This document shows positions 33,862-43,179 of a stretch of DNA of 48,772 nucleotides, piece after piece. The notes beneath the pieces were generated by a model. It was not told the origin of the DNA. It searched no databases and saw only the letters and a list, made by a program, of their open reading frames with translations. The stretch's first letter is position 1, and the number at the start of each line of letters is the position of its first letter. Both the position numbers and the translations under genes were made by a program. Source of the DNA: DATGFK01 sp040007395 (GTDB lineage: Bacteria > Chloroflexota > Anaerolineae > Aggregatilineales > UBA2796); assembly GCA_040007395.1 (NCBI GenBank), contig JBDTVG010000059.1, forward strand, positions 1 through 48,772, in the 5' to 3' direction.

Positions 33862-35295
33862 ATGCTGCCCCTGAACCTACCTTTTCCACGCCTCTCTTGG
33901 CCTCTACGACGCTGGCTGCTGCCAGTCGTCATGATTGTTTGCTTGCTATTAAGCTGCGCCGGATTCTCGTCAGTTTCACCACCGACTCTACAGGTTCAAC
34001 CACCGACGGCAACCTATGTTGCTGCTGCACCGATCACACCGACTCCATCGCTGCCTGCCGGAGCCGCCGTGCTAAATGATACTGTCGATCCTACGATCAA
34101 CGACTTGCTCGATCTTGTCCAGAGTGATCGGCTAATGGTGGCTGTCGGGGCGCTGGCAGATATGCACTCGCGCCATGTGCTATCCAAACCGACCAGCAAC
34201 ATCGGCGGCATTAGTGGCGCACGCGATTGGCTGATCGCACAATTCAACGCGATTCGCACAGCCAATCCGCAGCAGCCAATCACTGTCTGGACGCAAGGTT
34301 TTCAATATACTTGGAATGGCTTTAATATTTCCACCCAAAACGTCGTATCGATCTTTCAGGGAACCGATATTGGTACAGGTGTAATCGTCATTGGCGCTCA
34401 TTATGACAGTATTACCACTGACTACACCAATGGGCAGACTTATGCACCGGGCGCAAACGATAATGGCTCCGGCGTAGCGGCGATGCTTGAAGTGGCTCGA
34501 ATTTTGGCGGGACAGCCGCATCGCACAACACTCATTTTTGTGGCTTTTGCCGCCGAAGAAACAGGTCGGCAGGGCAGTATCGCTTTTGTAAAATCATATT
34601 TGCAAGCCCAGACTCCCCCAGTAGATGTGCGAGCCATGATTAATTTGGACATCATTGGCAGCGAGATGGGGCCAAATGGCGTAGTAGACCAGCATACCCT
34701 CCGCTTGTTTTCGGCTGAACCCAATGACTCCCCCTCGCGTCAAGAAGCCCGACAGATTGCGCTGATTATCAAGACCTATCTTGATGATGTTGATCCGGTA
34801 TTACAATCCGCTGAGGAACGCACCGGACGCTGGGGCGATCAGCAGTCGTTCAGGGCGGCGGGCTATCCCGCAATTCGCATGATTCAGGGTCTCGAAGACC
34901 TATCAAGACAGCATACGCCGCGTGATACGATTGATAATGTCCAACCCGGTTATCTCATGCGAATCACCAGAGCTTTACTGGTGTGTCTCGCTATTCTTGC
35001 CGATGGCCCCACCCCGCCGACCAATATCGCGCTGCGTGTGCCAATTAACAGCCCACAGACTCAAACGCTCGTGTGGACTCCCTCGGTTGACGCGACAGAA
35101 TATCTTGTGGTGCTGCGCCAGACTTCATCGCTGTACTTCGACCAGAGCTTTACTATCAAGGCGACAGCAAGCCCCGAACTGACATGGAGTGGCTTTGATC
35201 GCTTCGCGACGGTTGCCATTGCCGCTGTCAATAAAGCAGGCCGCATGGGGCCACTGACCCCAGAACTGTCGATTGCATCTCTGCTGCGACGATAA
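33862..35295 (+). CDS. M28-family metallopeptidase lipoprotein with C-terminal FN3-like domain
   Basis: A 477-residue exported protein: signal peptide with lipobox LLLSC (Cys near residue 32), a Pro/Thr spacer, then an M28 di-zinc aminopeptidase domain (about 75-380). Ligand segments are VIGAHYDS (His near 180), APGANDNGSG (Asp near 200), FAAEETGRQGS (catalytic Glu/ligand near 233) and INLDIIG. The last ~95 residues, with VDATEYLVVLRQ and VAAVNKAG-like text, resemble a fibronectin type III domain that could bind substrate or wall. It probably trims extracellular peptides. There is no clear ribosome binding site. Confidence 0.9.
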   Translation: MLPLNLPFPRLSWPLRRWLLPVVMIVCLLLSCAGFSSVSPPTLQVQPPTATYVAAAPITPTPSLPAGAAVLNDTVDPTINDLLDLVQSDRLMVAVGALADMHSRHVLSKPTSNIGGISGARDWLIAQFNAIRTANPQQPITVWTQGFQYTWNGFNISTQNVVSIFQGTDIGTGVIVIGAHYDSITTDYTNGQTYAPGANDNGSGVAAMLEVARILAGQPHRTTLIFVAFAAEETGRQGSIAFVKSYLQAQTPPVDVRAMINLDIIGSEMGPNGVVDQHTLRLFSAEPNDSPSRQEARQIALIIKTYLDDVDPVLQSAEERTGRWGDQQSFRAAGYPAIRMIQGLEDLSRQHTPRDTIDNVQPGYLMRITRALLVCLAILADGPTPPTNIALRVPINSPQTQTLVWTPSVDATEYLVVLRQTSSLYFDQSFTIKATASPELTWSGFDRFATVAIAAVNKAGRMGPLTPELSIASLLRR

Positions 35296-35407
35296 TCTAG
35301 CACGCATAAAATTGTGACATTGCTCACCTCTTTTCGCTGATATTTGCAACGTGAGATCCTCGCGGATTTTGCGTATGCTGTAATTGACAGTGAATGGAGA
35401 AAAAATC

Positions 35408-35893
35408 ATGAACTACCAAAATATTCTTGTTACCCTTGACGGTTCTGAATTGGCTGAACTAGCCTTGCAACATGTTCCCCGGATCGCCAATCCGGGTGCT
35501 CAGGTGCATGTGCTTTCTGTGTTGACCACCGATTTTGTGGATGAGATGGCCTCCGTTGGGACAATGACAGCGCTTACGGTTGCTCCGATGACAGCCCCCG
35601 CGATGCAGCGTTCCAGTCGGCAACCCGATCCTGAGCTTGTGTACGAGCGCGAATCGTATCTGCTCAAGGCTGCCAACTCGCTTCAGCAGCAAGGCTATAA
35701 CGTGACAACCCAAGTTTTGTACGGCAATGTCGTGAATAATATTGTGTCGGTTGCTGCCGATGGCTACGATGTCTTGGTGATGGCGACACACGGACGCAGT
35801 GGACTTTCGCGGCTGGTGATGGGCAGTATTGCGGAAGCGGTACTGCATAAGGCAGAATGTCCAGTCTTGCTAATTCCAGCGCAGCATAAATAA
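35408..35893 (+). CDS. Universal stress protein (UspA family)
   Basis: A 161-residue nucleotide-binding stress protein. It opens NYQNILVTLDGSELAELAL and ends with the ATP-binding signature GRSGLSRLVMGSIAEAVL and CPVLLIP. The first Met of the shorter form (35408) is chosen because TGGAGAAAA precedes it; an in-frame GTG eight codons upstream lacks a site. Usp proteins respond to starvation or other stresses and often dimerise. It has its own strong terminator and no obvious partner. Confidence 0.93.
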   Translation: MNYQNILVTLDGSELAELALQHVPRIANPGAQVHVLSVLTTDFVDEMASVGTMTALTVAPMTAPAMQRSSRQPDPELVYERESYLLKAANSLQQQGYNVTTQVLYGNVVNNIVSVAADGYDVLVMATHGRSGLSRLVMGSIAEAVLHKAECPVLLIPAQHK

Positions 35894-35913
35894 CCACCTT
35901 ACCTCGGTTTAGT

Positions 35914-35952
35914 AAGATGAGCGCAGTGTTACAACATTGCGCTCATCTTTTT
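35914..35952 (+). terminator. Terminator after the UspA-family gene
   Basis: A 12-bp stem, AAGATGAGCGCA (35914-35925) with TGCGCTCATCTT (35938-35949), ends in a T-tract. Confidence 0.9.
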
Positions 35953-36109
35953 ATTTATCTTCAAGAATCTACGGAATTTTCTCTCTGTTATATAGGTCGA
36001 GACAACTCCTCGTTTTTGTTTTAGCGTTGCCTAAGTTTTCCAGCGATGTTCGACCATTTTTGCTAGAATTCAAATATTCCACAATAACCAAAATGTAGGA
36101 GCAATAAAA

Positions 36110-37222
36110 TTGGAATCGAAAAGTACTGAAAGACAGTTCCCAAATATTGGTGATGGTAGTGGCTTTGCTGAAACGGACAACTTTTACAAAGAAGAACTCC
36201 AACTGGCGCTGCGTAACCGGGGCATCCTTTTGGAAGGATTACGTTACCCAATTACGCCCATTGGAATGCACTATCTTTTGATCCACTATGACATTCCAGA
36301 GGTGAACGTTGATCAGTGGCAATTGAAGGTAGGGGGATTGATCTCCAAACCGCTAGCCTTGAGCTTGGACGAGATCAAAAAGCGCCCCGCCCAAACCATC
36401 GCGGTGACGATGGAGTGTGCTGGCAATGGGCGTGCGCTTTTCACACCCCGACGCATCAGCCAACCGTGGCTGGTGGAAGCCTTTGGCACTGCCGAATGGA
36501 CGGGTACGCCCTTGCGCGGCATTCTGGAAGAAGCTGGTCTCCAACCGAGTGCTTCCGAAATTGTCTTTACAGGGCTGGATCGCGGCGTGGAAGGGAACGA
36601 AGTTCAATCCTATCAGCGCAGCCTGAGCCTACAGGATGCAAACCGCGACGAAGTGTTACTAGTCTATGCGATGAATGGTGAACTGCTGCCACCCCAGCAC
36701 GGTTATCCACTTCGCTTGTTAGTCCCCGGCTGGTATGGGATGGCGAGTGTGAAATGGTTAGACCAAATAGAAGCGGTAGCAGAGCCGTTTGAAGGCTACC
36801 AGATGGCGCGGACTTACCGATATATGGAGGCGGTGGGTAATGTGGGAGAACCCGTTACGCTCATTAGGCCACGCGCCCTGATGATTCCGCCCGGAATTCC
36901 CGATTTTATGACCCGTACTCGGTTAGTCCAAGCAGGATTAGTCACACTAATGGGTAGAGCGTGGGTGGGTCGCCTGAGTATCACCTGTGTCGAGGTGAGT
37001 ACAGATGGTGGCGCTACATGGTCAGAGACCAAGCTAGGCGAACCGCTTTCAGCTTATGCGTGGCACGAATGGACGTTCGATTGGGATGCCAAGCCGGGGA
37101 ACCATATCTTGTGCGTTCGGGCGACTGATTCCGAGGGTAACGTGCAGCCGATGGAGCAAACATGGAATGTGGGCGGCTATGGCAATAACGATATTCAGCG
37201 CGTCGATGTAATTGTAGAATAA
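36110..37222 (+). CDS. Molybdopterin-dependent sulfite-oxidase-like oxidoreductase
   Basis: A 370-residue enzyme of the sulfite oxidase fold. The molybdenum-cofactor domain spans residues ~45-245 and carries the Mo-binding cysteine in TMECAGNGRALF (near residue 103), WTGTPLRGIL and YPLRLLVPGWYGMASVKWL. The C-terminal Ig-like dimerisation domain follows (about 255-370, VEVSTDGGATWSETKLG and HEWTFDWDA). There is no heme domain and no signal peptide, so it appears to be cytoplasmic, unlike SoxC or YedY. It probably oxidises sulfite or reduces an S-oxide. The TTG start is supported by GTAGGAG 7 nt upstream. The cofactor-synthesis genes are not in the window. Confidence 0.9.
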   Translation: MESKSTERQFPNIGDGSGFAETDNFYKEELQLALRNRGILLEGLRYPITPIGMHYLLIHYDIPEVNVDQWQLKVGGLISKPLALSLDEIKKRPAQTIAVTMECAGNGRALFTPRRISQPWLVEAFGTAEWTGTPLRGILEEAGLQPSASEIVFTGLDRGVEGNEVQSYQRSLSLQDANRDEVLLVYAMNGELLPPQHGYPLRLLVPGWYGMASVKWLDQIEAVAEPFEGYQMARTYRYMEAVGNVGEPVTLIRPRALMIPPGIPDFMTRTRLVQAGLVTLMGRAWVGRLSITCVEVSTDGGATWSETKLGEPLSAYAWHEWTFDWDAKPGNHILCVRATDSEGNVQPMEQTWNVGGYGNNDIQRVDVIVE

Positions 37223-37239
37223 CCCAATAGCATTATCAC

Positions 37240-37270
37240 AGGCGCAGGATTAAAAACCTTGCGCCTTTTG
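37240..37270 (+). terminator. Terminator after the molybdopterin enzyme gene
   Basis: AGGCGCA-GG (37240-37248) pairs with CC-T-TGCGCCT (37257-37266) over an A-rich loop, followed by TTTT. Confidence 0.75.
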
Positions 37271-37345
37271 GTTATCCTCGATTCCTGCTTTTAGCTTTCT
37301 CACAAAGATCGCCAGATCGCGTAAAATGGAATAGCAACCCGAAGC

Positions 37346-38104
37346 ATGGATCAGGGATGTGGCATGTTAAATCTCCTGCTGGTTGAAGATAGCGATAAAC
37401 TACGTGTCGCCTTGAAAATGGGACTGGAAAGCACGGGTGAAGTCTGCGTGATTGGCGATTGCGCTAGCGGCGAAGCGGCGTTAACACTGTGTCTGGCGCA
37501 ACCTCCCAGCGCAATCCTAATGGATGTACAGCTTGCCGATAAAGTCAACGGAATCGAGGCGGCGATTGCTATCCGGCGCGAATTGCCCCGCTTGCCTATC
37601 GTCTTTTATTCCATTCAGGACGACGATAGTTATTACCGCGATTTCCGACGCTCCGGCATCTTGAGCCACTACGCCTACGTCCGCAAATCGAATTACTTGC
37701 TACCACAGATGATCGTGCCGCTGCTGCGTGATGCAATCAATGGGCGCAGCTTTATCGACCCAGAGATCGAAGCGCGGGTGCAGGAAGTTCGCCACAAAGA
37801 CGAACAGTCGCCAATGGCACTGCTTGAGCCAAACGAGCAGATCGTCGCCCAGATGTTGGCGCTGGGCATGACCAACGAGCAGATCGCAGCACGACGCGGC
37901 TTTCAGGATAAGCGCACGGTGAGCCGCACCAATGGGCAGATCTATGCAGCGTGGGGCTTGAATGAAAGCAGCATTGAAGAAAAAGTCGCCCGCACCCGCG
38001 CTGCGATTATCGTCCGCGAAGGCCGATTGATTGCGTGGAATACTGACGGCACAGCTAAAGTGCTCGGTGAACATGGCATTTGGGTGGACTGGCACAATGA
38101 ATAA
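37346..38104 (+). CDS. Response regulator with LuxR-like HTH and extra C-terminal segment
   Basis: A 252-residue two-component regulator. Residues ~7-130 form the receiver domain (LLVEDSDKLR; phospho-acceptor Asp in AILMDVQLAD near residue 60; KS-type lysine RKSNY near 115). Residues ~157-205 look like a LuxR-type helix-turn-helix (PNEQIVAQMLALGMTNEQIA). About 45 further residues (ending GIWVDWHNE) have no recognised domain. An ATG at 37364 would remove six residues and gives a more canonical receiver start. Its 3' end overlaps the kinase gene by 8 nt, so the two are a cognate, coupled pair. Confidence 0.88.
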   Translation: MDQGCGMLNLLLVEDSDKLRVALKMGLESTGEVCVIGDCASGEAALTLCLAQPPSAILMDVQLADKVNGIEAAIAIRRELPRLPIVFYSIQDDDSYYRDFRRSGILSHYAYVRKSNYLLPQMIVPLLRDAINGRSFIDPEIEARVQEVRHKDEQSPMALLEPNEQIVAQMLALGMTNEQIAARRGFQDKRTVSRTNGQIYAAWGLNESSIEEKVARTRAAIIVREGRLIAWNTDGTAKVLGEHGIWVDWHNE

Positions 38105-40229
38105 TCACCTGCTGTTGTTCGGGTTGAACTGGGCACTGGTGGCCTTCTCGCTGACCAACACGATCCTGCTGCTGTGGCTTGGCCTAACGGTTCTGCTTAA
38201 TGCCGAACATCGCACCGGGGGTGTCTGGATGAGCAGTCTTGGCATGTTGGTCGCGGGGCTTTTTTTCATCAGCCACACCGCGATTTTAGGGCATGGCCTA
38301 ACGTCGCTCGACTCTGGGATGAATTTCTGGTGGGATCTGGGCTTGATGGCGGTCATCGCTCTACCGTTTGTGTGGTATGTGGTGGTGCTGTGGTATGCCG
38401 GATTCTGGGATGATCCACAATCGGTACTACACCGCCGCCATCAATTTTGGTTGGTGCTGGATACGATGCTGACTTTTTTCCTTGTTGGGCTGCTAATCTT
38501 CGCCAACCCGTTTCCATCCTATGTTCAGGTCATCACGCTTCAGCTTTCTAGTACACCAAACCTTGCAGGAGTACCGCTGCTGCTCATCGGCTATCCACTC
38601 TGCACACTGATCAGCATTGGTTTTTCCGTCGATGCGCTGTGGCGACCCGGCCCTTCACGGCGCATGATGGGCCAATTGGCTCGGCAACGGGCAAGACCTT
38701 GGATGATCGCGACTTCAGCAGTGCTGCTGCTAGTGGCGCTCCTGATTGCACTGGTAATGCTGTGGGTCGTGCTCAATGAAAGCCGACTGATCATGGAGGG
38801 GGTTACAGGGTCAACGGAGATCACGATCTCGTGGTTGGATCTGCTGATCTCGTCGTGCATTACGTTTGCTATCATTTTTCTGGGACAAGCCATTGTCCGC
38901 TACGAGGTGTTCACGGGCAAAACGCTGCCACGCCGCCGCTTCATGCGTCACTGGCGCAATGTCGTGATTCTGGCAGTGAGCTATGGATCGGTGATGAGCG
39001 CTGGACTGGCGCTGGGATTGCACCCAATCTACAGTTTGCTCGTTATGGCATTGCTGATGACGTTTGGGTATGCGTGGTTCAGCCAGAGTTCCTATCGAGA
39101 ACGCGAACGCTATATCCAACATTTGCGTCCGTTTGTCCTGAGCCAGCAGCTTTACGACCATCTCATTACCAACACCGCGCCGGGTGAAGTCGATGTGGCA
39201 CGACCTTTTCAAGCGTTGTGCGGCGAAGTGCTTGGCGCAAAGCTGGCCTATCTCGCGGCACTGGGACCGCTAGCGCCCTTTGTTGGCCCGACCCTGACCT
39301 ATTCGATTGATGGCGCATCGCCACCTGTGCCTGTGCCAATCACCGATCTAAACTTGCGATTCGACTCGCCGCAGACAATGTGTATAGCGCTTAACCCGAC
39401 TCACTATGGTGGCGCATTATGGGCGGTGCCGCTGTGGAGCGAACGTGGCTTGATCGGTGTGCTGCTGCTGGGGGCAAAAGTCAACGGCGGGTTATATACC
39501 CAAGAGGAGATCGAGATTGCACGAGCCAGCGGCGAACGCTTGATCGACACCAAAGCCAGCGCCGAGATGGCACGACGACTGATGGACTTACAACGCCAGC
39601 GGCTTACCGAAAACAATATTGTCGATCACCGGACACGCCGAATGCTGCACGACGATATTCTGCCGCGTATCCATGCAGCGATGTTGACTTTGAGCGCTAA
39701 ACAGGCCCAGTCTGAGGAAACTGTGCAAACGTTGGCTGACATTCACCACCAAATCGCGGATCTGCTGCACGAAATGCCCATCGGCGTTGCTCCCGAAATT
39801 GCCCAGATCGGTTTGATCAAAAGTTTGGAACGTGTAATAGAAAAGGAGTGGCCCGGCGCATTCGATGAGGTTACATGGCAGATCGACCCGGCTGCGGCGT
39901 GCGAATTACCTAGCCTGCCAGCGCTAACCGCTGAGGTCGTTTATTATGCAGCCCGTGAAGCAATCCGCAATGCAGCACGGCATGGGCGCGGGACTCAACT
40001 TAATAGGCCGCTGTGTCTGTGCGTACAAATAAGTTGCGCCGATGCTCTCCAGTTGGTCGTAGAGGATAACGGAGTGGGGTTAAACACACTGGATCGCCCG
40101 CGCAGCGATGGTGGCAACGGCTTGGCGTTGCACAGCACCATGATGGCAGTTGTTGGGGGAACGTTAGCGTTACAAGGTTCCGCTGGACAGGGGACTCGTG
40201 TCTGCCTGACAGTCTTTAACCACGCCTGA
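38097..40229 (+). CDS. Multi-span sensor histidine kinase with GAF-like domain
   Basis: A 710-residue membrane kinase. The N-terminal ~345 residues contain about nine hydrophobic helices. A GAF-like region follows (about 370-500, with VPLWSERGLIGVLLLGAKVNG). The HisKA_3 dimerisation helix has RRMLHDDILPRIHAAM, with the phospho-accepting His near residue 516. The HATPase domain has N-box EAIRNAARHG near 620, G1 VEDNGVGLN, and G2 GGNGLALHSTM. The ATG at 38097 is chosen because it overlaps the regulator's end; an upstream in-frame ATG lies inside the regulator gene. The membrane domain suggests sensing of a membrane-related or small hydrophobic signal. Confidence 0.9.
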   Translation: MNNHLLLFGLNWALVAFSLTNTILLLWLGLTVLLNAEHRTGGVWMSSLGMLVAGLFFISHTAILGHGLTSLDSGMNFWWDLGLMAVIALPFVWYVVVLWYAGFWDDPQSVLHRRHQFWLVLDTMLTFFLVGLLIFANPFPSYVQVITLQLSSTPNLAGVPLLLIGYPLCTLISIGFSVDALWRPGPSRRMMGQLARQRARPWMIATSAVLLLVALLIALVMLWVVLNESRLIMEGVTGSTEITISWLDLLISSCITFAIIFLGQAIVRYEVFTGKTLPRRRFMRHWRNVVILAVSYGSVMSAGLALGLHPIYSLLVMALLMTFGYAWFSQSSYRERERYIQHLRPFVLSQQLYDHLITNTAPGEVDVARPFQALCGEVLGAKLAYLAALGPLAPFVGPTLTYSIDGASPPVPVPITDLNLRFDSPQTMCIALNPTHYGGALWAVPLWSERGLIGVLLLGAKVNGGLYTQEEIEIARASGERLIDTKASAEMARRLMDLQRQRLTENNIVDHRTRRMLHDDILPRIHAAMLTLSAKQAQSEETVQTLADIHHQIADLLHEMPIGVAPEIAQIGLIKSLERVIEKEWPGAFDEVTWQIDPAAACELPSLPALTAEVVYYAAREAIRNAARHGRGTQLNRPLCLCVQISCADALQLVVEDNGVGLNTLDRPRSDGGNGLALHSTMMAVVGGTLALQGSAGQGTRVCLTVFNHA

Positions 40230-40244
40230 ATTGGGAATTAAAAT

Positions 40245-40670
40245 TCATTGTTGGCGCTGATGCACGACTTTTTCCAATATCTGGCACAATTCAATCATAC
40301 CGGGAAGCGGCTTGTACAGCAAAATATCCGCTTGAGAATAGTAAATAATTTGTTTTTCTTCGGCAGCGGTTAAATGGTAGGCTGTCATCAAAGCAATCGG
40401 AATATCATGCAACCATTTATTACCCCGAATTGCCATACTGATCTCAAGGCCAGAAAAATCCGGAAGGCGTATATCGAGCAAGGCTAGTTCAGGGAGTTCG
40501 CCGTGTGTATTTTGTTTTTCTATCGCTGCCAGCCAGTCAATTGCATCGGTCGCATTATCAAAGGCAATGCCATTAATGCCCCACATCTCAAACATTTCCA
40601 GAACGAGATCGTAAATATCGGACTCGTCTTCGACAGCCATCCAGATCGTCATCGTGTTTTTCCTCGCCAA
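40245..40670 (-). CDS. Single-domain response regulator (receiver only)
   Basis: A 141-residue CheY-like receiver with no output domain. The acidic pocket is in AVEDESDIYDL, the phospho-acceptor in ELALLDIRLPDFSG, the switch Thr in ALMTAYHL, and the conserved Lys in ILLYKPLPG. It ends 15 nt from the convergent kinase gene, so it may receive phosphate from that kinase or act as a phosphate sink. Convergent orientation means it is expressed separately. Confidence 0.9.
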   Translation of the reverse strand: MARKNTMTIWMAVEDESDIYDLVLEMFEMWGINGIAFDNATDAIDWLAAIEKQNTHGELPELALLDIRLPDFSGLEISMAIRGNKWLHDIPIALMTAYHLTAAEEKQIIYYSQADILLYKPLPGMIELCQILEKVVHQRQQ

Positions 40671-40726
40671 TCACCATTTTTATTATTACTATACTATTGT
40701 GTCTGATATTTTAATAACCGCGTATC

Positions 40727-41455
40727 TCAGTACTGTTTCATCTCGACGATGAGTCGAAAACCGACGGGATGGCGGGTTTCGTCCGGAGAAAAATATTGGC
40801 GATGTAGGGCAGTTGTCCAACGACCTTCGGAGTGGAAACTACCGCCGCGTACTGCTCGGTAGCCCATCAGGTTCAGGTCGTGCCTGCCATCCCCGGCATC
40901 ATACGGATAGGGTTGATAACGTGCTAGAGTCCATTCAGCGACATTGCCAAACAGATCGCTGACTCCGTAGGGGCTGTCACCAACCACTCGATAAGCGTCT
41001 ACCGGGGTAGCCTCGGCAATCAGACTCTCGACAGTATTGGCATATGCCGGATCGAAGTCGTCTCCCCAAGGGTACAGCCGCTTAATATTACGTTCGGCAT
41101 CCCATGTTGCCGCTTTTTCCCATTCAGCCTCGGTAGGCAGGCGAACTGTCTGACCGATCTGCTGCCCGAACCAGTGACAATAGCCAAGCGCCTCCCGCCA
41201 GCTGATCGCGCCAACGGGTCGAGTCGCTTCTTCCAGCCAACGGACAGGCCGAGGCCACAATCCCGGCAGGGGGCGCTTCAACGCAAAGACATAGGCGGCG
41301 TAGTCCAACGCAGTGACGGGATAACGGCTGATCCAATACTCTGGCAAAGTCAAGGTGTGGGCAGGTCGTGCAGAATTCGGGCCGTAGTCATCGCCCATCA
41401 AAAACGGGCCAGCCGGAATATGCACCAGTTCGGGGAGGCGTATGTCTGAACGCAT
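40727..41455 (-). CDS. FGE-sulfatase (SUMF1-like) fold protein lacking active-site cysteines
   Basis: About 242 residues from the ATG at 41455, the start that leaves a 40-nt gap after the aldehyde dehydrogenase; a longer frame would overlap it. The FGE-sulfatase fold is clear. It has VHIPAGPFLMGDDYG, YWISRYPVTALDYAAYV, RLPTEAEWEKAATW, YPWGDDF, YGVSDLFGNVAEWTLARY, RAVRGGSFHSEG and HPVGFRLIVEM. The C-terminal part has none of the cysteines that formylglycine-generating enzymes use for catalysis. It is therefore probably a binding or structural version of the fold. It follows the dehydrogenase on the same strand. Confidence 0.88.
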   Translation of the reverse strand: MRSDIRLPELVHIPAGPFLMGDDYGPNSARPAHTLTLPEYWISRYPVTALDYAAYVFALKRPLPGLWPRPVRWLEEATRPVGAISWREALGYCHWFGQQIGQTVRLPTEAEWEKAATWDAERNIKRLYPWGDDFDPAYANTVESLIAEATPVDAYRVVGDSPYGVSDLFGNVAEWTLARYQPYPYDAGDGRHDLNLMGYRAVRGGSFHSEGRWTTALHRQYFSPDETRHPVGFRLIVEMKQY

Positions 41456-41495
41456 CCAGACTGGCGGTAAGTTGATAGCCTGCCGGAAGTTCGCT

Positions 41496-43091
41496 TTACC
41501 GTTCACGCCGTTGCCAAAACACCAACGCCCGCAGTTTATCCAGCCAACGCGGGGCATATAGCACGTCGATAGCCCGCTGAATCAGCGTAAGTTTGAGTGG
41601 TGTATAGGGGTACCAGAATAACTCGCGGGGCAGCGGCTTGAAGCGTTCGGCACTGATGACCTGCGTAACGATCATATCTAGCAGTCCTTCGCGCCCACGA
41701 GTGCGTCCATAGCCGCTGTCATCCATACCGCCCCACGGGAGGCTTGGCACACTGGCAGAAACGATATGATCGTTGACGCTGGCGTGTCCGACTCGCATTC
41801 GCTTCGCCAATGCAATGCCGCGTGCGCGATTGCCTGTCCACACCGAACCCGTTAACCCGTAGCGCGTGGAATTGGCTTGTTTGAGCGCTTCTTCATCGCT
41901 GCTGACTGGGATCACGGCGATCACGGGGCCAAAGGTTTCCTCAGACACAATTCGCATCATCGGAGTGGCATTGGTAATCAGGGTCGGCAGGTAGAATCTT
42001 CCCGCCCGATCCTCAACGACACGCCCACCACTGACCAATCGCGCCCCTTGCTCAATCGCTTCCCGCACTTGGCTGTCAATAATATTCAGTTGTGCGTCTG
42101 TTGTAATCGCGCCCATGGTGGTCTCAGGTGCTTCGCCGGGGCCGATCCGCACCTGTTCATTGATAATTTTCGCCATCTTGGCGACCAATTGATCGGCAAC
42201 TTCGCAGCGTACATAGATACGCTCAACGGATAGACAGGCTTGTCCTGCGTTCAATAAACCGCCCCACACGAGTCCCGCTGCTGTCCGATCTAGATCAGCA
42301 TCTTCCAACACAATAGCCGCGTCTTTGCCGCCCAATTCAAGCGTTAGCGGGATCAACAGTTCGCCAGCGGCGGCAGCGATCTTGCGGGCAGTGGTGGGGC
42401 TGCCTGTGAACACGATCTTGTTGGGTCGCGCTTTGACCAACGCCGCACCCAGATCGCCCGCGCCATGCACAATCTGGAAGACTTCTCGCGGTACACCCGC
42501 TTCATAGATCACTTTTACCAGCGCTTCGCCCATCTGCGTCGAAAATTCCGAGGGTTTATAGACAACAGTGTTTCCAGCAATCAGTGCGGAGAAAATCGGC
42601 GTAAGCGAGAGCAACAGCGGGAAGTTCCACGGGGCAATCACTAGCACTGTGCCATAAGGATTTTTTTCGACCCAATGGACACGATGCGGTACTAATGGAA
42701 CCAGCGTATGTTCAGGAGCCAGCGTTCGCGGTGCAATCCGAATGTCGTAGGCCAGCAGTTCAATCGTACACCAGAACTCGATCAGTGCTTCAAAGCGGGG
42801 TCTACCTTGTTCCGCCACAAGGGTATCCACCAGCAGATCAGTATAGCGATACATCGTCCGCTTTAGCTTACGCATCACCGCCAAACGTCCCTTGAGGCCA
42901 AGCGCCTTCCACGAGTCCTGAGCCTGTCGTGCTCGTGTCATCACTGCTTCGGCTTCGGCAGGAGGTGTCACCCAAACTTCGCCGAGTTTGCGGCCTGTCG
43001 CGGGGCTAGTCGAAACAAGCACATTTGGTTGATCGCTGTTCGCAACCACGTTGGCGTGAGTAACCTGTTTGATCTGTGTCGCTGCACCCAT
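41496..43091 (-). CDS. NAD(P)-dependent aldehyde dehydrogenase
   Basis: A 531-residue aldehyde dehydrogenase oxidising an aldehyde to the acid. The substrate is unknown. The Asn-containing WNFPLLL segment is near residue 158, the catalytic Glu in LTLELGGKDA near 250, and the catalytic Cys in NAGQACLSVERIYV near 284. The C-terminus has the EETFGPVIAVIPV segment. The C-terminal ~50 residues (PRELFWYPYTPLKLTLIQRA) are like the membrane-associated class of bacterial ALDHs. The ATG at 43091 follows GGGGAAG; a GTG at 43136 would add 15 residues. The FGE-fold gene follows 40 nt after the stop. Confidence 0.93.
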   Translation of the reverse strand: MGAATQIKQVTHANVVANSDQPNVLVSTSPATGRKLGEVWVTPPAEAEAVMTRARQAQDSWKALGLKGRLAVMRKLKRTMYRYTDLLVDTLVAEQGRPRFEALIEFWCTIELLAYDIRIAPRTLAPEHTLVPLVPHRVHWVEKNPYGTVLVIAPWNFPLLLSLTPIFSALIAGNTVVYKPSEFSTQMGEALVKVIYEAGVPREVFQIVHGAGDLGAALVKARPNKIVFTGSPTTARKIAAAAGELLIPLTLELGGKDAAIVLEDADLDRTAAGLVWGGLLNAGQACLSVERIYVRCEVADQLVAKMAKIINEQVRIGPGEAPETTMGAITTDAQLNIIDSQVREAIEQGARLVSGGRVVEDRAGRFYLPTLITNATPMMRIVSEETFGPVIAVIPVSSDEEALKQANSTRYGLTGSVWTGNRARGIALAKRMRVGHASVNDHIVSASVPSLPWGGMDDSGYGRTRGREGLLDMIVTQVISAERFKPLPRELFWYPYTPLKLTLIQRAIDVLYAPRWLDKLRALVFWQRRER

Positions 43092-43179
43092 TGTGCTTCC
43101 CCAATTCACTCTGTTAACTGGTTCAAGTTGTAGCACAACCCGCAGGGTTATGCCAGCACTGTTATAGCAAGAATGGGGT

